Source of the DNA: Deltaproteobacteria bacterium
GTDB lineage: Bacteria > Desulfobacterota > Deferrimicrobia > Deferrimicrobiales > Deferrimicrobiaceae
DNA length: 14,335 nucleotides
Direction of reading: 5' to 3'
NCBI GenBank assembly: GCA_025357175.1
Contig: JANXPS010000316.1
Coordinates: 1 to 14,335 of the forward strand
Positions within the stretch are counted from its first letter, which is position 1, and every line of letters starts with the position of its first letter. The position numbers and the translations under genes are program-made. Below the pieces are notes generated by a model, which was not told the DNA's origin, searched no databases, and saw only the letters and a program-made list of their open reading frames with translations. This document shows, in pieces, positions 1 to 6,454 of this stretch.

Positions 1-1
1 G

Positions 2-76
2 GCCAACGTGCTCGCCAGTTCCGTCGCCTGCCTCCTGTTCACCTTCCTCGGAATCTGGACGGCCCGGCAGATCTGA
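2..76 (+). CDS. crcB: CrcB fluoride channel, C-terminal end (partial)
   Basis: Only the last 24 codons are in the window, in the frame that ends at the TGA at 74-76. The peptide is hydrophobic, contains the run LLFTFLGIW and ends in TARQI, which resembles the last transmembrane helix of CrcB/Fluc channels. These small membrane proteins form dimeric fluoride-export channels in the inner membrane. The assignment rests mostly on context: a DUF190 gene starts 38 bases downstream, and crcB-DUF190 is a common pair. The tail alone is too short to prove the family. The stop codon lies inside a 17-bp direct repeat, so the next six codons repeat the terminal sequence and give a second in-frame stop. 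Confidence 0.6.
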   Translation, partial: ANVLASSVACLLFTFLGIWTARQI

Positions 77-95
77 CAGGCCCGGCAGATCTGAC
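61..95. repeat. Tandem 17-bp direct repeat at the crcB stop
   Basis: The sequence ggcccggcagatctgac occurs at 61-77 and again at 79-95 with a single base between, giving a period of 18. Eighteen bases is six codons, so the duplication keeps frame and copies the last codons of crcB including the stop. It looks like a small slippage or duplication event. No function is evident. Confidence 0.9.
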
Positions 96-113
96 CGGGG
101 AGGGGGAGGCGCG

Positions 114-388
114 ATGACCAGGCTGGTCGGGGAACGGATGCTGATGCGGATTTTCATCGGCGAGAGCGATCGATTCGGAAACCGGCCGCTGTACGAGGCG
201 CTCGTCGAAATGTTCCGGATGGAAGGAGTGGCCGGCTTTCGACCGACCTGCCTCTCGTGGTCGAGGTCGTCGATACGCAGGAAAAAATCGACGCGGTCAT
301 GTCCCGCATCGACGAGATGATGGATGGCGGGATGATCACCCTCGAAAAGGCCACCGTGATCCGCTACACCCCCCACAACGAAAAGTAG
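114..388 (+). pseudogene. DUF190 family gene, internal deletion and frameshift
   Basis: The start at 114 is preceded by a GGGAGGGGGAGG ribosome site. The first 42 codons give a normal DUF190 N terminus, with GERMLMRIFIGESDR then LYEALVEM and EGVAG. After about base 238 the frame stops matching. The family's C-terminal half, STDLPLVVEVVDTQEK and onward to VIRYTPHNEK, continues in another frame from about 239 to the TAG at 386-388. The middle segment, where family members have an LRGI..GFG-type stretch, is missing, about 70 bases by comparison with the usual length of roughly 105-115 residues. The deletion is not a multiple of three. DUF190 proteins often sit beside crcB; their role is unclear. 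This is either a recently broken gene or an assembly error. The unshifted frame would make a 68-residue chimera with a nonsense tail. Confidence 0.8.
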
Positions 389-400
389 TCGAAAAGTCGT

Positions 401-1252
401 TCAAACGTCGATTTTCCGCTTCGCGTGGCACCGCTTGCTGCGCCCCTCGACGGTGGCGAGATGCTCCTTGTAGACCGCTTCCAGTCCGACGGCCCAGTAT
501 TTCTCGGCGTTGTAGCGTATCGAGACCGTGTCGTTCCCGTCCAGCCCCCAGCCGATCGAAGCGGGACGCCCGTCGCAGCGGGCGGGCGCGCCGTCGACGG
601 TGCATTTCGAGAACCCGTCGTACTGCTTCCGAAGCGACGCGTCGATATCGGGATACTTGCTGCGGGCCGCGGCCGATTTCGCCGCAAGCGTCACCCGGGT
701 CAGAACGACGGGCAGGACGAAACGCGTGCCCGTCGCGGGGATCACGTATCGTTCGGTCAGGCCCGCGCCCGGATTCGCCTGGAACGTCGCGGTCAGTTCG
801 AAGGGAACCCCCATGACCTTCACCCCGCGGGCTGTCAGGCGAATTTCCGCGTCGAGGAACTCCTGCCGCTTGCCCGACTTGTCGAACAGCATCCCGAGGA
901 CGTGCAGGTGGAATGCCCGGTAAATCCGGTCGTCGCCTTTTATTCTCGCGGCTTCCATCGCGTCGAGGTAGTCCCGCGTGATGGCGGAAATCGAATCCGC
1001 CAGCTCCTGCTCGCTGCCTGGGGCGACGGTCCGGGTTCCGAAGGGGGCCGGTGTGACCCTGTCCGGGAATACGAGGGATACCTCGATCCTGCGCCCGTCC
1101 GAAAGCCCGCCCATGCGGGCCATCACGTCCTGGATCCGGTCGTTCCAGCGGATGCCGCCGAACGGATCGACCCGCGCGTCGGAGTCGCCCAGAACCTGTG
1201 CGGCGGTGACGAGCAGCAGAAGAAGCGGGATCAGCAGCAGCTTGAAACGCAT
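401..1252 (-). CDS. Secreted protein of unknown function
   Basis: This encodes a 283-residue protein. I chose the ATG at 1250-1252 because AAAGGAAGG lies just upstream of it and it gives a clean signal peptide: MRFK, then a Leu-rich core, with likely cleavage after about residue 22 (VLG|DSD). The open frame continues further 5' but that part has no signal-like start. The mature protein begins RVDPFGGIRWNDRIQDVM and probably lies in the periplasm. Near the C terminus a close Cys pair (CTVDGAPARC) could form a disulfide, and the protein ends in a basic tail. I do not recognise a family. The gene converges on the broken DUF190 gene, with 12 bases between the two stops, and diverges from the TGT-like gene. 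Confidence 0.7.
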   Translation of the reverse strand: MRFKLLLIPLLLLLVTAAQVLGDSDARVDPFGGIRWNDRIQDVMARMGGLSDGRRIEVSLVFPDRVTPAPFGTRTVAPGSEQELADSISAITRDYLDAMEAARIKGDDRIYRAFHLHVLGMLFDKSGKRQEFLDAEIRLTARGVKVMGVPFELTATFQANPGAGLTERYVIPATGTRFVLPVVLTRVTLAAKSAAARSKYPDIDASLRKQYDGFSKCTVDGAPARCDGRPASIGWGLDGNDTVSIRYNAEKYWAVGLEAVYKEHLATVEGRSKRCHAKRKIDV

Positions 1253-1341
1253 CGGGCGCCTTCCTTTCACAGGAGCCAGAATGCCATACATTGACGTTGA
1301 ACGCCTTTGATCTGCATCAAGTAGAATGGAGCGGCGGGGGT

Positions 1342-2253
1342 ATGACCATGAAATCACTCGATACTCGAAAAGGAAAAATCCGGTTTCCGGCGTTCGTGCC
1401 GGTGTCGAGGCTGGGAACGCGGGGCGGTCTCGATGCCCGTCTCCGGAAGGCGCTCGACTCGGTCGCGCACGCCGTGATCGTCAACCATGCGACGTGCATG
1501 CAGCCCAAGGCGGTGATGCCGGATATCCCCGCCATGGTCACTTCCGGCAGCTCGGCGTTGCTCTCGTACGGCGCGATGGCGTCGCGGCGGGGCGAGATCG
1601 GCGAGATCCACTTTCCCTCCAGGAAGAAATCGCTGACGCCGGAAACGGTCCTCGAGGCACAGGAAACGCACGCCGAGGTGGCGTTCACGTTCGATTTCCC
1701 GATTCCGTTCGGGCTCGATCCGATCGAGGCGTTCCGCCGGCAGGACCTGACCATCAGTTGTGCGCTGTGGGCCGCGAGAACGATGAAGCGGCAGGATCTC
1801 CCGCTGTTCGCCTGCGTGCAGGGGTGGGACCGGCAAAGCTTCCGGCAGTGCGCGAACGCCTACCGGGGGGGGCATTTCGCGGGGTTGGCGATCGGGGGGC
1901 TGTCGACGCGGGCCGACAGCGTCTCGAACGTGCTTTCGATGGTCGGCGCCGTGCTCGAGGAGGCGGATGGCAAACCGGTCCACGTGTTCAACCTGGGAGA
2001 TCCGGGCATCGTGTCGGCGCTGTTCAACGAAGGAGTCGACTCGATCAGCTCGAACGCGTGGATGGCGCTGGCGAACGAGGGGCGTTTCTGGAACAATTCG
2101 CTGTCGCGGGTCGATAAGCCTTCGGCCAAGGACAAGGAACTGATCGCCCTGTGGAACCTGTCCTGTGCGACCGGTGAAAAGCCCGACGGCCTGGCGGCCC
2201 GGATCATCCGGCTCGAGAAGGCGATCGAGGCGTCCGCGACACCGTCCGGCTGA
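1342..2253 (+). CDS. TGT-like protein lacking the catalytic nucleophile and zinc site
   Basis: This is a 303-residue paralogue of tRNA-guanine transglycosylases, the enzymes that exchange guanine for a 7-deazaguanine in tRNA. Family landmarks appear in order: RKGKIRFPAFVPVSRLG near residues 9-25 (compare R.G.I.TP.FMPV), LTPETVLEAQ near 98-107, FTFDFPIP at 115-122 (the Asp equal to the general acid/base, TGT AFDE), FACVQG at 156-161 (compare GIVQGG), AIGGLS at 183-188, and EGVDSISSNAW at 230-240. In true TGTs the last motif reads G.D.FD and its final Asp is the nucleophile; here that position is Ser236. The C.C..C...H zinc site is also absent. The protein is shorter than bacterial TGT (about 370-380). 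The start at 1342 follows GGAGCGGCGGGGG; an in-frame ATG at 1348 and an upstream TTG at 1291 are alternatives. No queuosine or DNA-deazaguanine genes are nearby, so the substrate is unknown. Confidence 0.8.
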   Translation: MTMKSLDTRKGKIRFPAFVPVSRLGTRGGLDARLRKALDSVAHAVIVNHATCMQPKAVMPDIPAMVTSGSSALLSYGAMASRRGEIGEIHFPSRKKSLTPETVLEAQETHAEVAFTFDFPIPFGLDPIEAFRRQDLTISCALWAARTMKRQDLPLFACVQGWDRQSFRQCANAYRGGHFAGLAIGGLSTRADSVSNVLSMVGAVLEEADGKPVHVFNLGDPGIVSALFNEGVDSISSNAWMALANEGRFWNNSLSRVDKPSAKDKELIALWNLSCATGEKPDGLAARIIRLEKAIEASATPSG

Positions 2254-2288
2254 GTCGTTTGGACGCCCGGGTCCATCCGGGGGATATG

Positions 2289-2504
2289 TCAGGCCGGATT
2301 CGCACCGGGCCCGTTTTCACGGACGGCGCCCACGATGACCGAGAAAGGATCCAGCCCCGCCGGTTCGGCGAACACCTTCCGGGCCAGCCTCGCGAGTCCC
2401 GCGAAGTTGTTCCCCCGGTCGCCCTCCCGTCGCTCGACCACGAATCCCAGGTATTGCTTCTGACCGCTTCGGTAATCTTTCCGATAGACCGGCGCCACTT
2501 TCAT
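2289..2504 (-). CDS. Small protein of unknown function downstream of fapA
   Basis: This encodes a 71-residue soluble protein, starting MKVAPVYRKDYRSGQKQYLG and ending VRENGPGANPA. The ATG at 2502-2504 is preceded by AAAAAGGGGTGACC, a good Shine-Dalgarno match at normal spacing. A longer open frame exists upstream, but it runs back over the fapA coding region and loses protein-like character. The protein is rich in Arg and Lys at its N terminus, and has a possible amphipathic helix (LARLARKVF) followed by a hydrophobic strand (FSVIVGAV). No signal peptide or membrane segment is present. It lies 86 bases downstream of fapA on the same strand and could be cotranscribed with it. I do not recognise the family. 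Existence is inferred from the ribosome site and amino-acid character. Confidence 0.55.
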   Translation of the reverse strand: MKVAPVYRKDYRSGQKQYLGFVVERREGDRGNNFAGLARLARKVFAEPAGLDPFSVIVGAVRENGPGANPA

Positions 2505-2590
2505 CACGGTCACCCCTTTTTCGGGAATCCGTCCCACGAAATCCCGATATTCGTCGATGCACCTTAGAGCGGGTCCGGCGACGATCGGTT

Positions 2591-4111
2591 TCAAAAAGAA
2601 GTCGGGGAGGATGGATCCGGGGAGGACGCCAGGATGGCGGCTTCGAGCGTGCGTGCGTTTTTCGTGAGCGGTTCGAGCGGCAGGAAGCGGAGCGAACCGT
2701 TGAGCGTGTTCTCGATGATCGAGACCGGGCCGCGCCGCGCCTCGGTGATCAGGATGTCTGCGTGCCACAGGTTGACGACCGTGCCCTCGAACAGTTCGCC
2801 CCGGACATTGATCATCGCGTTTGCCGAAGGGTCGAAATCGAAGTTGGTCCGTGAGATTTCATCCCGGATCAGGAGCGCCTCGGTCCGGGACACCGTCAGC
2901 TTGCCGAACTGCTTCTCGATCGTTTCGCGCCGCGCGGAGGGCATCGCCGCGAGCGCTTTCTCGTCGGGCGTTTCGGCGCCCACGGCCGCCTCGATCAGTC
3001 CGATCTCTTTTTCGAGTTTGCGAAGTTTTTCCTTCAACCCGTCCAGCGCTTTCAACATCCGGTAGTCGGTGCCCGACGACAGGACCGTCGCGACGCCCAT
3101 CGCCGACCCGGCCGTCTTGATTTCGATGCCGCGTCCTGCGATGCATTCGCCCCCGGCCACCGTGCCGTTGACAACGAGGATCCTGCCTGAAGCCCGGACC
3201 TTCGACGCCCGGATCTCGGTTTCGACGACGACGTCCCCGCGGCACTCGACCTCGACCTCGCTTAGGAAACGGGCATGCAGGGTGCCGCCGCAGAGGATCC
3301 GCCCCTTTCCCTTGCCGGTGACGCCCGAGACGGTGATGTCGCCGTCGGACTTGAGCGTCGCGGCGCCGACCACGCCGCCCACCTTGATCCCCCTGTCGCC
3401 CGTGACCGAAAAATTGTCGTCGACATCCCCGGAAACGAGGACGAATCCGGGATTGCGGATGTTGCCCACCGCGAAGTTGACGTCGCCGTTGACGACGTAC
3501 TCCTCTTCGACGGACAGGGCGTCGCCGATGAACAGGACGCGTCCGCTCGTCAGCGCCGTGATCCGGTTGGTTTCCCGGTTGAGCCGGACGCCCTTGTTGA
3601 ATGTGGTTTTCGGGTTCGAGGGGCTCAGGACGGGGATGGCGTGTCCGGTGACGGTCACGCCGGGGCTCCCGGGCCTGGGGGGATGATAGACCGCGATTTC
3701 CTGCCCGCTCGTGACGATGTCGTAATCGGACCGGTTGTAGAAGTCGACCGATCCGTCGGCTTTGACGGTGTAGGCGGCGGCGCCGGTGTCGGGCCGGATC
3801 AGGGGATCGATGTAGCCGTCGTGCGGGGCGACCGGCGGAATGCCTCTCGCGACCTCGAGGCCCTCCGGCGGAAACGCCGTAGGGTCGCAGGCCGCGATTT
3901 CCTCGATCGCGTTCCGGTCGATCCCTTCGGTGACGTCGGCCGTGGCCAGCAGTTCGAGGATTTCATCGGGGGAGGGCGCCGTGCCGGGATCGGGCCCCGG
4001 TGAAACCATCGCGGTGCAGGAAAGTCCGTCGGCTGTCATCAGCAACCTGAGGAGCCAGCCGCCGGTCTTTTTCTCCGCGAGCAGAGTAGGTTCGTCGATA
4101 GGGCCGGTCAA
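2591..4111 (-). CDS. fapA: FapA / DUF342 family protein
   Basis: This encodes 506 residues with FapA architecture. The N-terminal domain includes SPDEILELLATADVTEGIDRNAI (about 47-69). A central stretch of short beta repeats follows (VVNGDVNFAVGNIRNPG, then VLVSGDV, IKVGGVV, ITVSGV, GRILCGG, VECRGDVVVETEI, KVRASGRI), which should fold as a right-handed beta helix. Next comes a charged coiled coil (MLKALDGLKEKLRKLEKEI) and a C-terminal beta part. FapA was named for flagellar assembly, and family members in Vibrio were later linked to glucose signalling and flagellation. No flagellar or chemotaxis genes are visible here, so its role is open. The start is TTG at 4109-4111, after an AGAGG site. 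The next ATG (residue 25) would remove the first strand of the domain. It diverges from the EF-hand gene. Confidence 0.85.
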   Translation of the reverse strand: MTGPIDEPTLLAEKKTGGWLLRLLMTADGLSCTAMVSPGPDPGTAPSPDEILELLATADVTEGIDRNAIEEIAACDPTAFPPEGLEVARGIPPVAPHDGYIDPLIRPDTGAAAYTVKADGSVDFYNRSDYDIVTSGQEIAVYHPPRPGSPGVTVTGHAIPVLSPSNPKTTFNKGVRLNRETNRITALTSGRVLFIGDALSVEEEYVVNGDVNFAVGNIRNPGFVLVSGDVDDNFSVTGDRGIKVGGVVGAATLKSDGDITVSGVTGKGKGRILCGGTLHARFLSEVEVECRGDVVVETEIRASKVRASGRILVVNGTVAGGECIAGRGIEIKTAGSAMGVATVLSSGTDYRMLKALDGLKEKLRKLEKEIGLIEAAVGAETPDEKALAAMPSARRETIEKQFGKLTVSRTEALLIRDEISRTNFDFDPSANAMINVRGELFEGTVVNLWHADILITEARRGPVSIIENTLNGSLRFLPLEPLTKNARTLEAAILASSPDPSSPTSF

Positions 4112-4211
4112 TGATCGCCTCTCGGATCTCGTCCGCTACCATTCAATACTGCATGGGAAAGGTATTTGGGGCAACCGCAAACAGGGCTTATGCATCGTAA
4201 TCGGCAAATTG

Positions 4212-4220
4212 TGGTGTAAT
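4212..4220 (+). promoter_or_regulatory. Possible extended -10 promoter for the envelope operon
   Basis: TGGTGTAAT matches an extended -10 element (TGn plus TGTAAT, one mismatch from TATAAT). It lies 47 bases before the ATG at 4268, and a GCGAGGAGGAG ribosome site stands at about 4250-4260. No convincing -35 is visible at 16-18 bases. The 4112-4267 gap is AT-richer than its surroundings and must also hold the fapA promoter on the other strand, which I could not locate. Confidence 0.35.
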
Positions 4221-4267
4221 GCTTCGATATTCCGTTCGTATTCCGGCGTGCGAGGAGGAGTTCCCCC

Positions 4268-6454
4268 ATGGTTTCCGAAAACGGGTCGTCCTTGCATCGG
4301 AATTCGACTCACCGGTGGCGCTTCTTCAGGGCGGGGGGATTCGACCAGGTGCTGCTGGAAACGGGCGCCGACCTGCTGGCGCTCGAGACGCTGGACCAGA
4401 AATTATGGGTGGCGCTATCCTGCCCGGTGGCGGGCATCGAGTTCGACAAGGCCACGCTGGCGTTCGTCGACAGCGACGGCGACGGGCATGTCCGGGTCCC
4501 CGAAATCCTTTCGGCGCTGAAATGGGCCGGGAGCGTTCTGCGCGATCCCGACCAGCTCACGCGGCGCCAGGACCGGTTGCCGCTCGCGGCGATCGACGAC
4601 ACGACCGACGAGGGAAAGGCGGTGCTCGCCGGTGCCCGGCTCGTGCTGTCGAATCTCGGCAGACCCGGCGATACCGTCATCACGCTCGAGGACGTCTGCG
4701 ATACGGCGCGCATCTTCGCCGAAGGGACGTACAACGGGGACGGCGTGGTTCCGCCCTTGACGATCGCCGACCCCGACCTTCGCGAAGTGGCAATCGAGAT
4801 CATCGCTTGCTATCCGCCCCAGTTCGACCGCGGCGGCGAGCCCGGCCTGACCACCGATACGATCGTGCGGTTCCAGGACGAGGCGCTGGCGCTGGCCGGA
4901 TGGCGGGCGGCCGCTGAGGCCGATCCCGGCATCCTGTCGTTCGGCGGCGATACCGAAACCCGCTATGAATCGTTCAAGGCGCTCAAGCCCAAGATCGAGG
5001 ATTATTTCCACCGCTGCCGGCTGGCGTCGTACGACGGAAGAGCCACCGCGCTGTTGTCGCCCTCCGACGACGACTACCTGAAACTGGCGCTGCAGGAGCT
5101 GAATGGGCGCAGTGAATCGCTCGCGAGACTCCCGCTGGCGGTTCCGGGTCCGGACAGGCCGCTCCCCCTGGCGGACGGTCTGAATCCCGCCTGGTCGGAT
5201 GCCGTGGGGCGCTTCGCAGCGGATGTCATCGCGCCGATACTCGGGGAAGGCGCCTCGCTGACGGACGCCGGCTGGGTGACGATCCGCGAGTCGTTCGCCG
5301 GGTACGAGGCGTGGCAGGCGGCCTGGCCCGAGACGGCCGTCGAAAGAATCGAACCGGCCCGCCTTCGTGAAATCATCTCGAAGGATTTCACGAATCCGCT
5401 GCTCGAGTTGACGGAACGGGACAAGGCGGTCCAGCCCGAGGTCGACGCCATCGCCTCGGTCGAGAAACTGCTCCGGTACACCCGCGACCTGCATGTGCTG
5501 ACCAACAACTTCACGTCGTTCGCCGATTTCTACAAGCGCAAGGGGAAGGCGACGTTCCAGGCGGGGACGCTCTTCCTCGACGGCCGCAGCTGCGACCTGT
5601 GCGTCCGGGTGGGAGACGTGGCGAAGCACGCGGCCATCGCGACGCTCAGCCGCGTCTACCTGGTCTACTGCGAGTGCCGAAGGCGGGGCGCGGTCGAGAA
5701 GATGACGATCGCCGCCGCGTTCACCGCGGGCGATTCCGACCAGCTCATGGTCGGTCGCAACGGCGTCTTCTACGACAGGGACGGCTTCGACTGGGACGCG
5801 ACCATCGTCCGGATCGTCGAGCATCCGATCAGCATCAGGCAGGCGTTCTTTTCCCCCTATAAACGGGTCGGGAGGATGGTGGGGGAGCAGCTCAACAAGG
5901 CGGCCGCCGCGAAGCAAAAATCGACCGAGGAGCAGTCGGCGAAAGGGATCACCGATCACGGAACCCGGGCGGTCGCTGCGAAGCCGGACGCGCCTCCCGC
6001 TCCCCCCGCGCCGTTCGACGTGGGCAAGTTCGCCGGCATCTTCGCCGCGATCGGGCTGGCGATGGGCGCGATCGGCACCGCGCTCGCCGCCGTCATGTCC
6101 GGCCTGTTCAGCCTGGCCTGGTGGAAGATCCCGTTCGTGATCGCCGGCGTGCTCCTGCTCATCTCGGGGCCTGCGATGCTGATGGCCTGGATGAAGCTGC
6201 GGCAGCGGAACCTGGGGCCGATCCTCGACGCCAACGGCTGGGCCGTCAACGCGCGCGCCAAGATCAACATTCCGTTCGGAAACTCGCTGACCGCCACCGC
6301 GAGGCTTCCCGAAAATTCGGACCGGTCGCTTGTCGACCCGTTCGCCGACCGGAAGCGGCGCTGGCCGTACGCCGTGCTCGCGCTTGCGGCGCTGGCCGGC
6401 GCGGCGCTGATCTTGTGGAAGCAGGGGTATCTTTCGGCATGGCTCGGAAACTGA
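4268..6454 (+). CDS. EF-hand membrane protein of unknown function
   Basis: This encodes 728 residues, with the start after a strong GAGGAGG site. Residues 68-79 (DSDGDGHVRVPE) form a complete 12-residue EF-hand calcium loop with acidic residues at positions 1, 3, 5 and 12. A second, degenerate loop-like stretch (YNGDGVVP) lies near 155-162. The middle part is long, soluble and mostly helical, without a domain I can name. A Pro/Ala-rich linker (about 575-583, DAPPAPPAP) leads to two predicted membrane helices (about 588-612 and 620-641). Then comes a segment with RNLGPILDANGWAVN and IPFGNSLT, and a third helix at about 699-717 near the C terminus. There is no signal peptide, so the large N-terminal part is probably cytoplasmic. 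It is the first gene of the operon and overlaps the next gene by 16 bases. Calcium binding is inferred from the motif only. Confidence 0.75.
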   Translation: MVSENGSSLHRNSTHRWRFFRAGGFDQVLLETGADLLALETLDQKLWVALSCPVAGIEFDKATLAFVDSDGDGHVRVPEILSALKWAGSVLRDPDQLTRRQDRLPLAAIDDTTDEGKAVLAGARLVLSNLGRPGDTVITLEDVCDTARIFAEGTYNGDGVVPPLTIADPDLREVAIEIIACYPPQFDRGGEPGLTTDTIVRFQDEALALAGWRAAAEADPGILSFGGDTETRYESFKALKPKIEDYFHRCRLASYDGRATALLSPSDDDYLKLALQELNGRSESLARLPLAVPGPDRPLPLADGLNPAWSDAVGRFAADVIAPILGEGASLTDAGWVTIRESFAGYEAWQAAWPETAVERIEPARLREIISKDFTNPLLELTERDKAVQPEVDAIASVEKLLRYTRDLHVLTNNFTSFADFYKRKGKATFQAGTLFLDGRSCDLCVRVGDVAKHAAIATLSRVYLVYCECRRRGAVEKMTIAAAFTAGDSDQLMVGRNGVFYDRDGFDWDATIVRIVEHPISIRQAFFSPYKRVGRMVGEQLNKAAAAKQKSTEEQSAKGITDHGTRAVAAKPDAPPAPPAPFDVGKFAGIFAAIGLAMGAIGTALAAVMSGLFSLAWWKIPFVIAGVLLLISGPAMLMAWMKLRQRNLGPILDANGWAVNARAKINIPFGNSLTATARLPENSDRSLVDPFADRKRRWPYAVLALAALAGAALILWKQGYLSAWLGN

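Noticed and set aside
391..416. An inverted repeat between the DUF190 remnant and the secreted-protein gene as a terminator
   Set aside because: The stem is A/T-rich, bulged and short, and overlaps the 3' end of the minus-strand coding region.
1297..1327. TTGAAC and TAGAAT as a promoter for the TGT-like gene
   Set aside because: The spacer is 19 bases and the predicted transcript would start only about 8 bases before the ATG, too close for the ribosome site. A real promoter may lie further upstream.
2260..2281. Short hairpins between the TGT-like gene and the small minus-strand gene as a terminator
   Set aside because: The two possible stems are five base pairs each, exclude one another and have no T-run.
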